From Methylobacterium gossipiicola (GTDB taxonomy: Bacteria > Pseudomonadota > Alphaproteobacteria > Rhizobiales > Beijerinckiaceae), in contig NZ_FOPM01000003.1 of the NCBI RefSeq assembly GCF_900113485.1, forward strand, positions 241,401 to 305,400: a DNA stretch of 64,000 bases, read 5' to 3'. Within the stretch, counting starts at the first letter, position 1. The number at the start of each line of letters is the position of its first letter. The notes beneath the pieces are model-generated. The model did no database searches and was not told the DNA's origin. It saw only the letters and a list, made by a program, of their open reading frames with translations. A program made the translations under genes and the position numbers. Positions 55,043 to 64,000 of this stretch are shown here, one piece after another.

Positions 55043-55478
55043 GGATATGATCGCGCGTGCCGGAACCGCTCGGGCGGGCAACGTTGCCGCCGAGGTGATC
55101 CGCACGCGACGGGGCATACGGCCAACGTTCACCCGGGACCGGGCCGCGGGTTCGGCCGAGGCCTTCCCGGACGGATCGCACGGCGCGAAGCGGCACAGGA
55201 CGGGATGGGTGCGGGCGGTCCCGGGCCGTGCCCAATCGCCGACGCTGAGATGGGGCGGGCCTACGGCTCGCGGAATGGTCATGCTCTCGACGATCGGGCC
55301 TCGTATCAGCCCCAGATCTGGCTCGGGGCCGGCCCGTGCCCACGCCGATCGGCCGCGGGACGCCGACGAAAACGCCGGCGCTCGCTCACCCCGCCCCCCA
55401 GCTCGTCAGACGTCGACGGTGGCCGATAGGATCACCACTGGAATCGAGGCAAGCGATTCAAGCGCAACGCAAATCATC
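55043..55478. other. Intergenic region between the ExoF-like gene and tRNA-Gly
   Basis: This 436-bp stretch marks the right end of the exopolysaccharide locus. Overlapping frames are open on both strands, but none gives a recognisable protein or has a convincing ribosome site. I see no repeat or RNA gene before the tRNA. Confidence 0.5.
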
Positions 55479-55553
55479 TGGAGCGGGCGATCGGGATCGA
55501 ACCGACGACATTCAGCTTGGGAAGCTGACGTTCTACCACTGAACTACGCCCGC
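55479..55553 (-). tRNA. tRNA-Gly (anticodon CCC)
   Basis: The minus strand folds as a complete cloverleaf of 75 nt with an encoded CCA. The acceptor arm is GCGGGCG/CGCCCGC, and the D arm is GTTC-AGTGGTAGA-AC. The anticodon stem TCAGC/GCTGA holds loop TTCCCAA, and the T arm is GTCGG-TTCGATC-CCGAT. Anticodon CCC reads glycine codon GGG. Confidence 0.95.
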
Positions 55554-55783
55554 GCCGCCCGGAGGCGGTGCGACGCTGCGCGTCGCGGGGAGGACCATAT
55601 CAGAGACGGATGCGTTGTCCACGGTCTTGATTCGCGGCCTTCGTCGACGGTCTAGACGGTCTCGGGGCCGCGTTCCCATCGGGGCCGGATTCCGATAGGG
55701 CGGGGGCTCGCCGACGACCCTGGCCGGGCGCCTCGCCCCGGCGCTCCGGTCCGCACCCTTCGCACCACGGTTCGCCCCTGACG

Positions 55784-56434
55784 ATGACAGACGCCCCCGC
55801 TCAGTCCCCGCCCGTCGGCGGGGCCCGCCTCGTCCTCGCTTCCGCCTCGCCCCGGCGCCTCGCCCTGCTGCAGCAGGCGGGCATCGAGCCCGACGCCCTG
55901 CTGCCGGCCGATGTCGACGAGACGCCGCGCAAGTCCGAGACGCCACGCGAACTCGCCCGGCGCCTCGCCCGCGACAAGCTCGCCGCGGCGGGCGACGTCG
56001 CCCGGCGGCGCGACGATATGCGCGACGCGTTCCTGATCTCCGCCGACACCGTGGTGGCGGTGGGGCGCCGCGTCCTGCCCAAGGCCGAGGTGTCCGACGA
56101 GGCCGCCGATTGCCTGCGCCTGCTCTCCGGGCGCCAGCACCGGGTCTACACGGCCGTGTGCCTCCTCTCGCCGAAGGGCAACCGCCGCGAGCGGGTGGTC
56201 GAGACCCGGGTGCGGTTCAAGCGCCTGTCGGGCCGCGAGATCGAAGCCTACCTCGCCTCGGAGGAATGGCGCGGCAAGGCCGGTGGCTACGCCATCCAGG
56301 GCCTGGCCGGGGCCTTCGTGGTCAAGCTCGTCGGTTCGCACAGCGCGGTGATCGGCCTGCCCCTCTACGAGACCTTGAGCCTCCTCGAAGGCGAGGGGTA
56401 CCCCGTGCGCGCCGCCTGGGGGAGCGCCGCATGA
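55784..56434 (+). CDS. maf: Maf family nucleotide pyrophosphatase
   Basis: The 216-residue protein has the Maf signature [19 protein letters not shown] at the N terminus and [20 protein letters not shown] and [12 protein letters not shown] further on. Maf proteins hydrolyse non-canonical or selected nucleoside triphosphates to monophosphates, and some restrain cell division. Its stop overlaps the yacG start (ATGA), a pairing common in alphaproteobacteria. Confidence 0.93.
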   Translation: MTDAPAQSPPVGGARLVLASASPRRLALLQQAGIEPDALLPADVDETPRKSETPRELARRLARDKLAAAGDVARRRDDMRDAFLISADTVVAVGRRVLPKAEVSDEAADCLRLLSGRQHRVYTAVCLLSPKGNRRERVVETRVRFKRLSGREIEAYLASEEWRGKAGGYAIQGLAGAFVVKLVGSHSAVIGLPLYETLSLLEGEGYPVRAAWGSAA

Positions 56435-56628
56435 CCGGTCCGCTGCCCTGGCCGCCCGAGCCGAAGGAAGCCTGCCCGATCTGCGGCAAGGCGGCGAAGC
56501 CCGAGGTCCGGCCGTTCTGCTCGACGCGCTGCGCCGACATCGACCTCGGGCGCTGGCTGACGGATCGCTATGCGATCCCCACCGCCGACGACGAGGACGA
56601 GGACGCCGTCCCCGAAGGACGAGCCTGA
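56431..56628 (+). CDS. yacG: DNA gyrase inhibitor YacG (zinc protein)
   Basis: The 65-residue protein has the YacG zinc site CPICGK ... FCSTRC (four cysteines) followed by [16 protein letters not shown]. YacG binds gyrase B and inhibits its activity. The C terminus is acidic. It is translationally coupled to maf and is followed immediately by a strong terminator. Confidence 0.93.
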   Translation: MTGPLPWPPEPKEACPICGKAAKPEVRPFCSTRCADIDLGRWLTDRYAIPTADDEDEDAVPEGRA

Positions 56629-56630
56629 GA

Positions 56631-56674
56631 CACGGAAAAGGCCGGCCCCCTCGCGGGAGCCGGCCTTTTCCGTG
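56631..56674. terminator. Bidirectional hairpin terminator between yacG and the convergent MFS gene
   Basis: A perfect 16-bp stem pairs CACGGAAAAGGCCGGC (56631-56646) with GCCGGCCTTTTCCGTG (56659-56674) around a 12-base loop. The A and T runs on the two sides of the stem give U-rich ends in either direction. It separates yacG from a gene transcribed toward it. Confidence 0.88.
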
Positions 56675-56701
56675 GAGGAGGCCCGAAGGCCCGGCCGTGT
56701 C

Positions 56702-58036
56702 TCAGGCCAGGGCCGAGGTGCGGCGGTTGTAGCCGAGGGCCACCAGGGTCGCGACGGCGCCCGACAGCAGGTAGACGCCGACCCAGGCGAGGCCGAAATC
56801 GCTCGACAGGCTCAGCGCCACCAGGGGGGCGAAACCGGCGCCGATGAGCCAGGCGAGATCGGCCGTGAGGGCCGAGCCGGTGTAGCGGTAGCGGGAGCCG
56901 AACTGGCTCGCCACGGCGCCGGAGGTCTGCCCGTAGGACAGGCCGAGGAGGCCGAAGCCGACGAGAACGTAGATCGTCTGGCCGACCTCGCTGTCGCCGA
57001 CGAGGAGGGGGGCGACGATGCTGGCCAGGGCGAACAGCAGGATCAGCCCGGCCGACACGGCCACCAGGGTCCGACGGCCGATCTGGTCGGCGACGATGCC
57101 CGAGATCACCACGGCGCCCGCGCAGACCGTGGCGCCTGCGAACTGCACCATGAGGAACTCGCCCACGGAGCGGGTGGTGAACAGGTTGATCCACGAGATC
57201 GGGAACACCGTCACGAGGTGGAACAGGGCGAAGCTCGCCAGGGGCACGAAGGCGCCGATGACGATGTCGCGGCCATGCGCCCGCAGGGCCTCGAGGGCCG
57301 GCGTCGGCTCGAGTTCGCCCTTCTCGATGAGGCGGACGAACTCCTCCGTCGCCACGAGGCGCAGGCGGGCGAACAGGGCCACCACGTTGACCGCGAAGGC
57401 GACGAAGAACGGATAGCGCCAGCCGAAATCGAGGAAGTCCGCCTCCGACAGGTTGGCGAGGAAGAACGCGAACAGGGCCGAGGCCAGCATGAAGCCGATG
57501 GGCGCGCCGAGCTGCGGCATCATCGCGTACCAGCCGCGCTTGTTCTCCGGCGCGTTCAGGGCCAGCAGGGAGGCGAGGCCGTCCCAGGCGCCGCCGAGCG
57601 CCAGGCCCTGGCCGCAGCGGAAGGCGGCGAGCAGCCAGATCGCCGTGGCGCCCAGCGTTGCGTAGTTCGGCAGGAACGCGATGGCCGCCGTGGAGCCGCC
57701 GAGCAGGAACAGCGCGATGGTGAGCTTGACGCCGCGCCCGTGCCGCCGGTCCACCTCGAGGAAGATCGCCGAGCCGATGGGCCGGGCGACGAAGGCGAGG
57801 GCGAACAGGGCGAAGGAGTAGATCGTGCCGGCGAGCGGCGCCGCGAAGGGGAAGAACACCTTCGGGAAGATGATCACCGACGCGATGCCGTAGACGAAGA
57901 AGTCGAAATACTCGGCGGCGCGGCCGATCACCACGCCGATGGCGATCTCGCCGGGGGCGACCGTATGGTCGGTCAGGGTCGCGTGGGCGTCGCGCTCCAG
58001 GGGCGTCGAGGACGGCACGGCGTAATCTGCGCTCAT
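56702..58036 (-). CDS. MFS transporter, metabolite:proton symporter type
   Basis: The 444-residue protein has 12 membrane helices. It contains the family segment IGRAAEYFDFFVYGIASVII and a loop RRHGRGVKLTIALFLLG like the metabolite-H+ symporter group (ProP, ShiA, KgtP relatives). The substrate is likely an organic acid or osmolyte and cannot be specified. It stands alone, convergent with yacG across a bidirectional terminator and divergent from cyoA. Confidence 0.87.
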   Translation of the reverse strand: MSADYAVPSSTPLERDAHATLTDHTVAPGEIAIGVVIGRAAEYFDFFVYGIASVIIFPKVFFPFAAPLAGTIYSFALFALAFVARPIGSAIFLEVDRRHGRGVKLTIALFLLGGSTAAIAFLPNYATLGATAIWLLAAFRCGQGLALGGAWDGLASLLALNAPENKRGWYAMMPQLGAPIGFMLASALFAFFLANLSEADFLDFGWRYPFFVAFAVNVVALFARLRLVATEEFVRLIEKGELEPTPALEALRAHGRDIVIGAFVPLASFALFHLVTVFPISWINLFTTRSVGEFLMVQFAGATVCAGAVVISGIVADQIGRRTLVAVSAGLILLFALASIVAPLLVGDSEVGQTIYVLVGFGLLGLSYGQTSGAVASQFGSRYRYTGSALTADLAWLIGAGFAPLVALSLSSDFGLAWVGVYLLSGAVATLVALGYNRRTSALA

Positions 58037-58449
58037 CGGGGACGTATGCTCGCTTCCTTGAAGGGGGGAGGCGTCGCGTCCGTACGCGCCTCCCGCTCCC
58101 GATCCTGATTATGGCCTGCCACCGGCCCGCGTCAAAGGGCAAGACCCGCCGCCAAGGGCGAGACCTGTCCAAAGGACAAGACTCCCGCCGAATCACAAGC
58201 CCCCGGGACGCGGGGCAGGGGCGCGCCGGACCGGGGCGCTGCCCTGCCGCACCCCAGGGGAGGGGCGGAAGAGGGGAAACGACATTGCCTCGCCCGTTAG
58301 GGTTTGGCTATGCTTTGTACGCCTATCTGAGAGCAAACCTTCCCCCTTGTCAGGCCGGTCGGTTGCAGCGCACTAGGCGGCACGTTCGACGTGTCGCCAC
58401 CGGCTGCACGGCACGGGCGGCATCATCGAGTTCGCGTCAGCCCGACCCA
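58037..58449. other. Divergent region upstream of cyoA
   Basis: The 413 bp between the MFS gene and cyoA contain no gene. The cyoA frame is open back to 58111, but that part lacks the lipoprotein signal in the right place. A sigma-70-like promoter is proposed at 58285-58314. Confidence 0.5.
58285..58314 (+). promoter_or_regulatory. Candidate promoter for the cyo operon
   Basis: TTGCCT (58285-58290) and TATGCT (58309-58314) are separated by 18 bases, close to a housekeeping sigma promoter. The site is 136 bases upstream of the cyoA ATG, leaving a long leader. The match is moderate and unproven. Confidence 0.35.
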
Positions 58450-59643
58450 ATGACCGTCAGATCCTTTCGCACGCTCCTTCTTCTGCCCGTGTTCGGCCTC
58501 CTCTCGGGGTGCAACATGGTTGTGATGAATCCGTCGGGCGATATCGCCCTGCGGCAGCGCGACCTCATCGTGGCGTCCACGGCGCTGATGCTGCTGATCA
58601 TCATCCCGGTGATCGTCGCGACCCTGTACTTCGCGTGGCGCTATCGCCAGGCGAACACGGAGGCCACCTACGATCCCGATTGGCACCACTCGACCCACCT
58701 CGAGGTGATGATCTGGTCGGCGCCCCTGGTGATCGTCATCGCCCTCGGCGCCCTGACCTGGATCAGCACCCACACCCTCGATCCGTACCGGCCGCTCAGC
58801 CGCATCGATGCCTCGCGACCCCTGCCGGAGGGCGTGAAGCCCCTCGTGGTCGAGGTCGTCGCACTCGATTGGAAGTGGCTGTTCTTCTACCCAGATCAGG
58901 GCATCGCCACCGTCAACGAGATCGCCGCCCCCGTCGATGTGCCCATCACCTTCAAGATCACGGCCGCCACGGTGATGAACTCGTTCTTCATCCCGGCCCT
59001 CGCGGGGCAGATCTACGCCATGCCCGGCATGGAGACGAAGCTGCACGCGGTGATCAACAAAGCCGGCATGTATGAAGGCCAGTCGGCCAATTACAGCGGG
59101 TCCGGCTTCTCGCGCATGAACTTCCGCTTCGTCGGCCTCGACAAGGCCGGGTTCGACGCCTGGGTCGCCAAGGCCAAGGCGGCGAACAAGCCCCTCAGCC
59201 GCGACGCCTACCTCGAACTCGAGCGGCCGAGCGAGCGCGAGCCCGTGCGGTTTTACTCCTCGGTGGAGCCCGGCCTCTACGGCCAGATCCTCAACATGTG
59301 CGCCGTGCCCGGCAAGATGTGCATGCACGAGATGATGGCCATCGACGCCAAGGGCGGCGCCGGCAAGGACAGCCACGCGAACCGCGCCCGCCTCGAATAC
59401 GACAACCGCTACGCCGAGCGCGGCGACGAGGGCAACGCCGCCACCGTCGGCGGGTCGGGCCGCGAATCGCACAGCCCCGAGCAGCCCCAGGGCATGAAGC
59501 CGAAATCCAACGCCCCCGAGGTGAAGCCCAGGGGGGCGCCCGAGACCACGGGTCACGACCATTCCGGCCACGGGGACCACGGCGCGCCCGCCGACGGCCC
59601 CAAGGGCAGCGACCCCGTCGCCCCCGGTCAGCTCAACAAATAG
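58450..59643 (+). CDS. cyoA: Cytochrome bo3 ubiquinol oxidase subunit II
   Basis: The 397-residue lipoprotein has a lipobox (LLSGC), two membrane helices and a cupredoxin-like periplasmic domain (VVALDWKWLFFYPDQGIATV). It lacks the CuA-binding cysteine pair, as expected of a quinol oxidase. It supports the terminal oxidase that reduces oxygen with ubiquinol. An unusual C-terminal extension of about 70 residues is rich in His, Gly and Pro (TTGHDHSGHGDHGAPADG). First of four cyo genes. Confidence 0.93.
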   Translation: MTVRSFRTLLLLPVFGLLSGCNMVVMNPSGDIALRQRDLIVASTALMLLIIIPVIVATLYFAWRYRQANTEATYDPDWHHSTHLEVMIWSAPLVIVIALGALTWISTHTLDPYRPLSRIDASRPLPEGVKPLVVEVVALDWKWLFFYPDQGIATVNEIAAPVDVPITFKITAATVMNSFFIPALAGQIYAMPGMETKLHAVINKAGMYEGQSANYSGSGFSRMNFRFVGLDKAGFDAWVAKAKAANKPLSRDAYLELERPSEREPVRFYSSVEPGLYGQILNMCAVPGKMCMHEMMAIDAKGGAGKDSHANRARLEYDNRYAERGDEGNAATVGGSGRESHSPEQPQGMKPKSNAPEVKPRGAPETTGHDHSGHGDHGAPADGPKGSDPVAPGQLNK

Positions 59644-59700
59644 CGCGGACGCCACGCCCGCCCGCGATGTCGTTCGGCACTCCTCTCACGAGACAGGCCC

Positions 59701-61704
59701 ATGTTCTCCAATCCGGATCTCCAGAAGCTCCTGTTCGGGCGTCTGACGCTCGACGCCGTGCCGCTGCATGAACCGATCCTCCTCGTCACCTTCGCCATGG
59801 TCGCCCTCGGCGGCCTCGTGGTGCTGGGCGGGCTCACCTATTTCCGCCTCTGGGGACCCCTGTGGCGGGATTGGTTCACGAGTGTCGATCACAAGAAGAT
59901 CGGCATCATGTACATCGTGCTCGCCCTCGTCATGCTCCTGCGCGGCTTCGCCGACGCCCTGATGATGCGCGCCCAGCAGGCCATGGCCTTCGGCGACGTC
60001 GAGGGCTATCTGCCGCCGCACCACTACGATCAGATCTTCACCGCCCACGGCGTGATCATGATCTTCTTCGTGGCGATGCCGCTGGTGACGGGCCTGATGA
60101 ACTTCGTGGTGCCGCTGCAGATCGGTGCCCGCGACGTGGCCTTCCCGTTCCTCAACAACTTCAGCTTCTGGATGACGGTGGCCGGGGCCGTGACGGTCAT
60201 GGCCTCGCTGTTCGTCGGTGAGTTCGCCCGCACCGGTTGGCTCGCCTATCCCCCGCTCTCCGGCCCGGCCATGAGCCCGGGGGTCGGCGTCGACTATTAT
60301 ATCTGGGCGCTCCAGATCGCCGGTATCGGCACGCTGCTGTCGGGCATCAACCTCATCGCCACCATCGTGAAGATGCGGGCGCCCGGCATGACCATGATGA
60401 AGATGCCGATCTTCACCTGGACGGCCCTCTGCACCAACATCCTCATCGTCGCCGCCTTCCCGATCCTCACGGCCGTTCTGGCGATGCTGTCCCTCGACCG
60501 TTACGTGGGCACGCATTTCTTCTCGAACGACCTCGGCGGCAACCCGATGATGTACGTGAACCTCATCTGGATCTGGGGTCACCCGGAGGTCTACATCCTC
60601 ATCCTGCCGGCCTTCGGCGTGTTCTCCGAGATCACCGCGACGTTCTCGCGCAAGCGTCTCTTCGGCTACGCCTCCATGGTCTACGCCACGGTGGTGATCA
60701 CGATCCTGTCCTACCTCGTGTGGCTGCACCACTTCTTCACCATGGGCTCGGGCGCGAGCGTGAACTCGTTCTTCGGCATCACGACGATGATCATCTCGAT
60801 CCCGACGGGCGCCAAGATCTTCAACTGGCTGTTCACCATGTACAAGGGCCGCATCGACTTCGATGTGCCCATGCTCTGGACGGTGGGCTTCATGGTGACC
60901 TTCACCGTCGGCGGCATGACCGGCGTGCTGCTCGCCGTGCCCCCGGCCGACTTCGTGCTCCACAACTCCCTGTTCCTCATCGCGCACTTCCACAACGTCA
61001 TCATCGGCGGCGTGCTGTTCGGGATGCTGGCGGGGATCACCTACTGGTTCCCGAAGGCGTTCGGCTACAAGCTCGATCCGTTCTGGGGCAAGACCTCGTT
61101 CTGGTTCTGGCTCGTCGGCTTCTGGGTCGCCTTCGCGCCGCTCTACGTCCTCGGCCTCATGGGCGTGACGCGTCGCGTGCAGCACTTCGACGATCCCTCC
61201 CTGCAGATCTGGTTCGTCATCGCGGCCTTCGGCGCCTTCCTCATTCTGCTGGGCATCGCCTCCTTCGCCGTGACCCTGGTGGTGAGCTTCCTCAAGCGCG
61301 AGCAGCTGCGGGACGTCACCGGCGATCCGTGGAATGGGCGGACGCTGGAATGGGCGACCTCGTCGCCGCCGCCGGACTACAACTTCGCCTTCACGCCCGT
61401 GGTGCATGACCACGACGCGTGGTGGGACATGAAGAAGCGCGGCTATGTCCGCCCGGTCAGCGGGTTCCAGAAGATCCACATGCCGCGCAGCACGGCGGCG
61501 GGTCTCATCCTCGGTGTCCTGAGCATCGTCTTCTCGTTCGCGATGATCTGGTACATCTGGTGGCTCGCGGCCCTGAGCTTCCTCGCCCTCACGGTGGTCA
61601 CCATCGGCCACACCTTCAACTACGCCCGCGATTTCTACATCCCCGCCGACGAGGTCGTGCGGACGGAGAATGCGCGCACGGCCCTCCTGGCGGAACGAGT
61701 CTAA
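59701..61704 (+). CDS. cyoB: Cytochrome bo3 ubiquinol oxidase subunit I
   Basis: The 667-residue protein has about 15 membrane helices and all haem and CuB ligands. HGVIMIFF holds the low-spin haem histidine, [10 protein letters not shown] the His-Tyr pair, [10 protein letters not shown] two CuB histidines, and [11 protein letters not shown] the haem ligands. It is the catalytic, proton-pumping subunit. It lies 57 bases after cyoA and six before cyoC. Confidence 0.96.
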   Translation: MFSNPDLQKLLFGRLTLDAVPLHEPILLVTFAMVALGGLVVLGGLTYFRLWGPLWRDWFTSVDHKKIGIMYIVLALVMLLRGFADALMMRAQQAMAFGDVEGYLPPHHYDQIFTAHGVIMIFFVAMPLVTGLMNFVVPLQIGARDVAFPFLNNFSFWMTVAGAVTVMASLFVGEFARTGWLAYPPLSGPAMSPGVGVDYYIWALQIAGIGTLLSGINLIATIVKMRAPGMTMMKMPIFTWTALCTNILIVAAFPILTAVLAMLSLDRYVGTHFFSNDLGGNPMMYVNLIWIWGHPEVYILILPAFGVFSEITATFSRKRLFGYASMVYATVVITILSYLVWLHHFFTMGSGASVNSFFGITTMIISIPTGAKIFNWLFTMYKGRIDFDVPMLWTVGFMVTFTVGGMTGVLLAVPPADFVLHNSLFLIAHFHNVIIGGVLFGMLAGITYWFPKAFGYKLDPFWGKTSFWFWLVGFWVAFAPLYVLGLMGVTRRVQHFDDPSLQIWFVIAAFGAFLILLGIASFAVTLVVSFLKREQLRDVTGDPWNGRTLEWATSSPPPDYNFAFTPVVHDHDAWWDMKKRGYVRPVSGFQKIHMPRSTAAGLILGVLSIVFSFAMIWYIWWLAALSFLALTVVTIGHTFNYARDFYIPADEVVRTENARTALLAERV

Positions 61705-61709
61705 AGATC

Positions 61710-62357
61710 ATGGCGGCGCATTCCACGGCGGCCCTGACCGCCGAAGACTTCCAGGGACCGGGGGACACCCCGGTCTTCCTCGACGCGGAAGGCCAGCATC
61801 ATCCCGAGAATGGGACGATGCTGGGCTTCTGGCTCTATCTCATGAGCGACTGCCTCATCTTCGCGGCGCTGTTCGCGGTCTACGCGGTGCTGGGGCGCAA
61901 CTACGCGGCCGGTCCTTCGCCCAAGGATCTGTTCGACCTGAAGCTCGTGGCCCTCAACACCTCGATGCTGCTGTTCTCCTCCATCACCTATGGCTTCGCC
62001 ATGCTGGCGATGGAGAAGGACGACCAGGACCGGATGCAGCTCTGGCTCGCCATCACGGGCCTGTTCGGCCTATGCTTCATCGGCCTCGAACTCTACGAGT
62101 TCCACCACCTCATCCATGAGGGGGCCACACCCCAGCGCAGCGGCTTCCTGTCGGCGTTCTTCACCCTCGTGGGCACCCACGGGTTGCACGTCAGCCTTGG
62201 GCTCGTCTGGCTCGTGGTCCTCATGGTCCAGGCGCACATGCGGGGTCTCGGTGACGCCAACAAGCGCCGGCTCCTCTGCCTGTCGATGTTCTGGCACTTC
62301 CTCGACGTGGTCTGGATCGGCGTGTTTACCTTCGTGTACCTCATGGGAGTCCTGTGA
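61710..62357 (+). CDS. cyoC: Cytochrome bo3 ubiquinol oxidase subunit III
   Basis: The 215-residue protein has five membrane helices and the subunit III pattern: [45 protein letters not shown] and [20 protein letters not shown]. It stabilises the oxidase complex. Its start ATG lies six bases after cyoB; its stop shares a base with the cyoD ATG. Confidence 0.95.
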   Translation: MAAHSTAALTAEDFQGPGDTPVFLDAEGQHHPENGTMLGFWLYLMSDCLIFAALFAVYAVLGRNYAAGPSPKDLFDLKLVALNTSMLLFSSITYGFAMLAMEKDDQDRMQLWLAITGLFGLCFIGLELYEFHHLIHEGATPQRSGFLSAFFTLVGTHGLHVSLGLVWLVVLMVQAHMRGLGDANKRRLLCLSMFWHFLDVVWIGVFTFVYLMGVL

Positions 62358-62824
62358 TGAGCGCCGCAACGGAGGACGCGCACGTTCGCGGCAGTGGCCA
62401 CGAGGTGCACGAGATGCCGGGCGGGCACGGCTCGTTCCGGGGCTACATGACGGGCTTCGTCCTGTCGGTGGTCCTGACGGCGATCCCGTTCTGGTTGGTG
62501 ATGGCCGACGTGCTCGGCAATCCGCGCCTCACCGGTATCATCGTCATGGGCTTCGCCGTGGTGCAGATCGTGGTCCACATGGTCTACTTCCTGCACATGA
62601 ATACGAAGTCGGAAGGCGGCTGGACGATTCTGGCGCTGATCTTCACCCTGACCCTCGTGCTCATCACCCTCGTGGGCTCGGTGTGGGTGATGTACCACCT
62701 CGACACCAACATGATGCCGCCCGACCACGGCATGCACATGCCGGCGGCGACCTCCGAGCCGGCGCCGGCTTCGGGTTCTGCGGCTCCCGGTGCCGCGCCG
62801 ATGCAGCACCAGCACCAGCATTGA
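62357..62824 (+). CDS. cyoD: Cytochrome bo3 ubiquinol oxidase subunit IV
   Basis: The 155-residue protein has three membrane helices (GYMTGFVLSVVLTAIPFWLV, IIVMGFAVVQIVVHMVYFLH and ILALIFTLTLVLITLVGSVW), the normal CyoD core of about 110 residues. It then has a longer tail ending MQHQHQH with DHGMHMP before it. The ATG overlaps the cyoC stop (TGATG); an in-frame GTG lies one codon earlier. The subunit assists assembly of the CuB site. Confidence 0.93.
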   Translation: MSAATEDAHVRGSGHEVHEMPGGHGSFRGYMTGFVLSVVLTAIPFWLVMADVLGNPRLTGIIVMGFAVVQIVVHMVYFLHMNTKSEGGWTILALIFTLTLVLITLVGSVWVMYHLDTNMMPPDHGMHMPAATSEPAPASGSAAPGAAPMQHQHQH

Positions 62825-62870
62825 TCGCTCGTCCGGGCGCCTCTCCGACCGTCCGGCAGGGCCGCACTCC

Positions 62871-63602
62871 ATGAGTGCGGCCCGTTTTCGTCTCGGCGCC
62901 TGGCTGTTCGGCGTGCTGGCGGCCGGGCTGGCCGCCGGGCTCATGGCCCTCGGCGTCTGGCAGCTCCAGCGCCGCGCCTGGAAGCACGACCTCGTCGCCC
63001 GCGTCGAGGCCCGCCTCCATGCCGCCCCCGTGCCGGCCCCCACGAATTGTCGAACCGACGATTGCGAACCCTATCGCCGTGTCGTGGCCGAAGGGGTGCT
63101 TCGCCACGACCGGGAAACCCTGGTTCAGGCCGTCACCGAGGCCGGCGCGGGCTTCTGGGTCGTCACCCCCCTGGTGGGGGCGGACGGCCGGGCGATCTTG
63201 ATCAATCGCGGTTTCGTGCCCGCCGATCGGCGCGACCCTGCCAGCCGCGCGGCCGGACAGGTCGCCGGCCCGTTGCGGATCACCGGGCTGATTCGCAGCA
63301 CCGAGCCAGGCGGCGCCTTCCTGCGCACCAACGATCCGGCCGGCGGCCGCTGGTACTCGCGCGATAGCGCCGCGATCGCGGCGGCTCGCGACGTCACCCT
63401 AGCCGCCCCCTACTTCATCGACGCCGACGCGACGCCCAACCCGGGCGGCCTGCCGCTGGGGGGCCTCACCGTCGTGGCGTTTCCCGACAACCACCTCGTC
63501 TACGCCCTGACCTGGTTCGCCCTCGCCGCCATGGTCGTGGGCGCGGCGGTCTATGCGCTGCGCGATGCCGCCCGAGGGCGCCGCCGACGCGGGATGCCGT
63601 AG
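62871..63602 (+). CDS. SURF1 family protein
   Basis: The 243-residue protein has the SURF1 layout: an N-terminal membrane helix (LAAGLAAGLMALGVWQLQRR), a periplasmic domain containing GFWVVTPL and ILINRGFVP, and a C-terminal helix (HLVYALTWFALAAMVVGAAV). SURF1 proteins help insert haem into terminal oxidases. It lies 46 bases after cyoD and likely assists the bo3 oxidase. A Cys pair (NCRTDDCE) is present in the periplasmic part. Confidence 0.9.
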   Translation: MSAARFRLGAWLFGVLAAGLAAGLMALGVWQLQRRAWKHDLVARVEARLHAAPVPAPTNCRTDDCEPYRRVVAEGVLRHDRETLVQAVTEAGAGFWVVTPLVGADGRAILINRGFVPADRRDPASRAAGQVAGPLRITGLIRSTEPGGAFLRTNDPAGGRWYSRDSAAIAAARDVTLAAPYFIDADATPNPGGLPLGGLTVVAFPDNHLVYALTWFALAAMVVGAAVYALRDAARGRRRRGMP

Positions 63603-63629
63603 CCGCTTCGGAGAGGGGAGGGGGCTTTT

Positions 63630-63708
63630 AGTGTCTCTCACAAAACTCCCGTAGCGCCGTCGAGCCCAAGGCAAGAGCCGACCGTGATCGGGAGTTTTGT
63701 GGGGCACT
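63630..63708 (-). repeat. 79-bp dispersed palindromic repeat, family B, copy 3 (inverted)
   Basis: The arms are AGTGTCTCTCACAAAACTCC at the left and GGAGTTTTGTGGGGCACT at the right; read on the minus strand the centre aligns with copy 1 (CGGTCGGCTCTTGCC, then GACGGCGC). Length is exactly that of copy 1. It begins 28 bases after the SURF1 stop codon. Confidence 0.87.
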
Positions 63709-64000
63709 CGTAGTCCCCGCCCGGTGAGCCGTCGCGCCGAGAGGCAACGAAAATCCAGGGAAGCTTGTCACGGTCGGACTGTACCTTGCTCCCTATTGTC
63801 CTGGGACCGCGCAGAGGAACTCGGACGTCCGTCTCTCCAACGTCCCCCTGTGGGGCGAAGGATGATGAGGCTACGCTCACTGTGCGCTTGGCCAAGAGGG
63901 GAGGGGGCCTGCGGGGGGCACAACCATGTCTGGCCAGACCACGGATCACCTTTCCCTGTGAATTCAGCGTCTTACGCCCGCCCGTCACGGAACCTTCTCG
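63709..64000. other. Unassigned right end of window
   Basis: These 292 bases contain no gene I can support. A plus-strand frame from ATG 63861 is open to the edge and a minus-strand frame crosses the family B repeat, but neither product is recognisable. Confidence 0.4.

Noticed and set aside
55017..55655. 212-codon plus-strand frame crossing the tRNA-Gly gene
   Set aside because: It runs through a complete tRNA on the opposite strand and has no recognisable product.
59686..61611. 641-codon open frame on the minus strand opposite cyoB
   Set aside because: The Glu/His/Asp/Arg-rich product mirrors the conserved cyoB coding sequence.
63861..64000. Plus-strand frame from ATG 63861 open to the right edge
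   Set aside because: Too short within the window to judge and its translation is unlike any family known to me.

Overview
The window is high-GC DNA with dense, often overlapping genes. Its gene content (aldo/keto and GMC redox enzymes beside exopolysaccharide genes, an ExoY/ExoF-type polysaccharide system, a cyo quinol oxidase with SURF1, an HWE/HisKA_2 sensor kinase, an MFS-acyltransferase fusion, ureide catabolism) points to an alphaproteobacterium of the Hyphomicrobiales, most like Methylobacterium/Methylorubrum. That placement is inferred from protein resemblance; no rRNA is present to confirm it.

Layout. 1-2 kb: the start of an MFS/phospholipid-acyltransferase-type gene that runs off the left edge, divergent from a TetR regulator. 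2.3-4.8 kb: an orphan trio of TadG/TadE-like pilus-associated proteins. 5-8.8 kb: a LysR regulator divergent from a dicarboxylate symporter followed by two ureide-catabolism enzymes (AllE, AllA). 9.2-16.6 kb: a compact five-gene operon (SWIM zinc finger, DUF5691, MoxR AAA+ ATPase, DUF5682, vWA protein), the most interesting uncharacterised system here. 16.7-20.8 kb: a GAF-PAS-GAF sensor kinase divergent from a PAS-PAS-XRE regulator. 21-25.6 kb: NhaA, then a type I secretion membrane-fusion protein and ABC exporter.

26-55 kb is a large exopolysaccharide locus: UDP-glucose dehydrogenase, a Gfo/Idh oxidoreductase, a secreted RTX-GH16 glucanase, an ExoY-like initiating transferase, aldo/keto and GMC oxidoreductases, an alginate-lyase-like protein, a flippase, a Tat-exported GH10 xylanase, several glycosyltransferases, a Wzc/ExoP tyrosine kinase, a Wzy-like polymerase, a heparinase II/III protein, a PPP phosphatase and an ExoF-like export protein. 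Together these can make a uronate-containing precursor, assemble and flip repeat units, polymerise, export and trim the polymer. The RTX-GH16 enzyme is a plausible substrate of the nearby type I exporter.

55.5-64 kb is housekeeping: tRNA-Gly(CCC), maf, yacG, an MFS transporter and cyoABCD-SURF1.

Two families of dispersed palindromic intergenic repeats occur: a 107-bp element (four copies) and a 79-bp element (three copies, one decayed). Neither encodes a transposase. No IS element, prophage or CRISPR array was seen.
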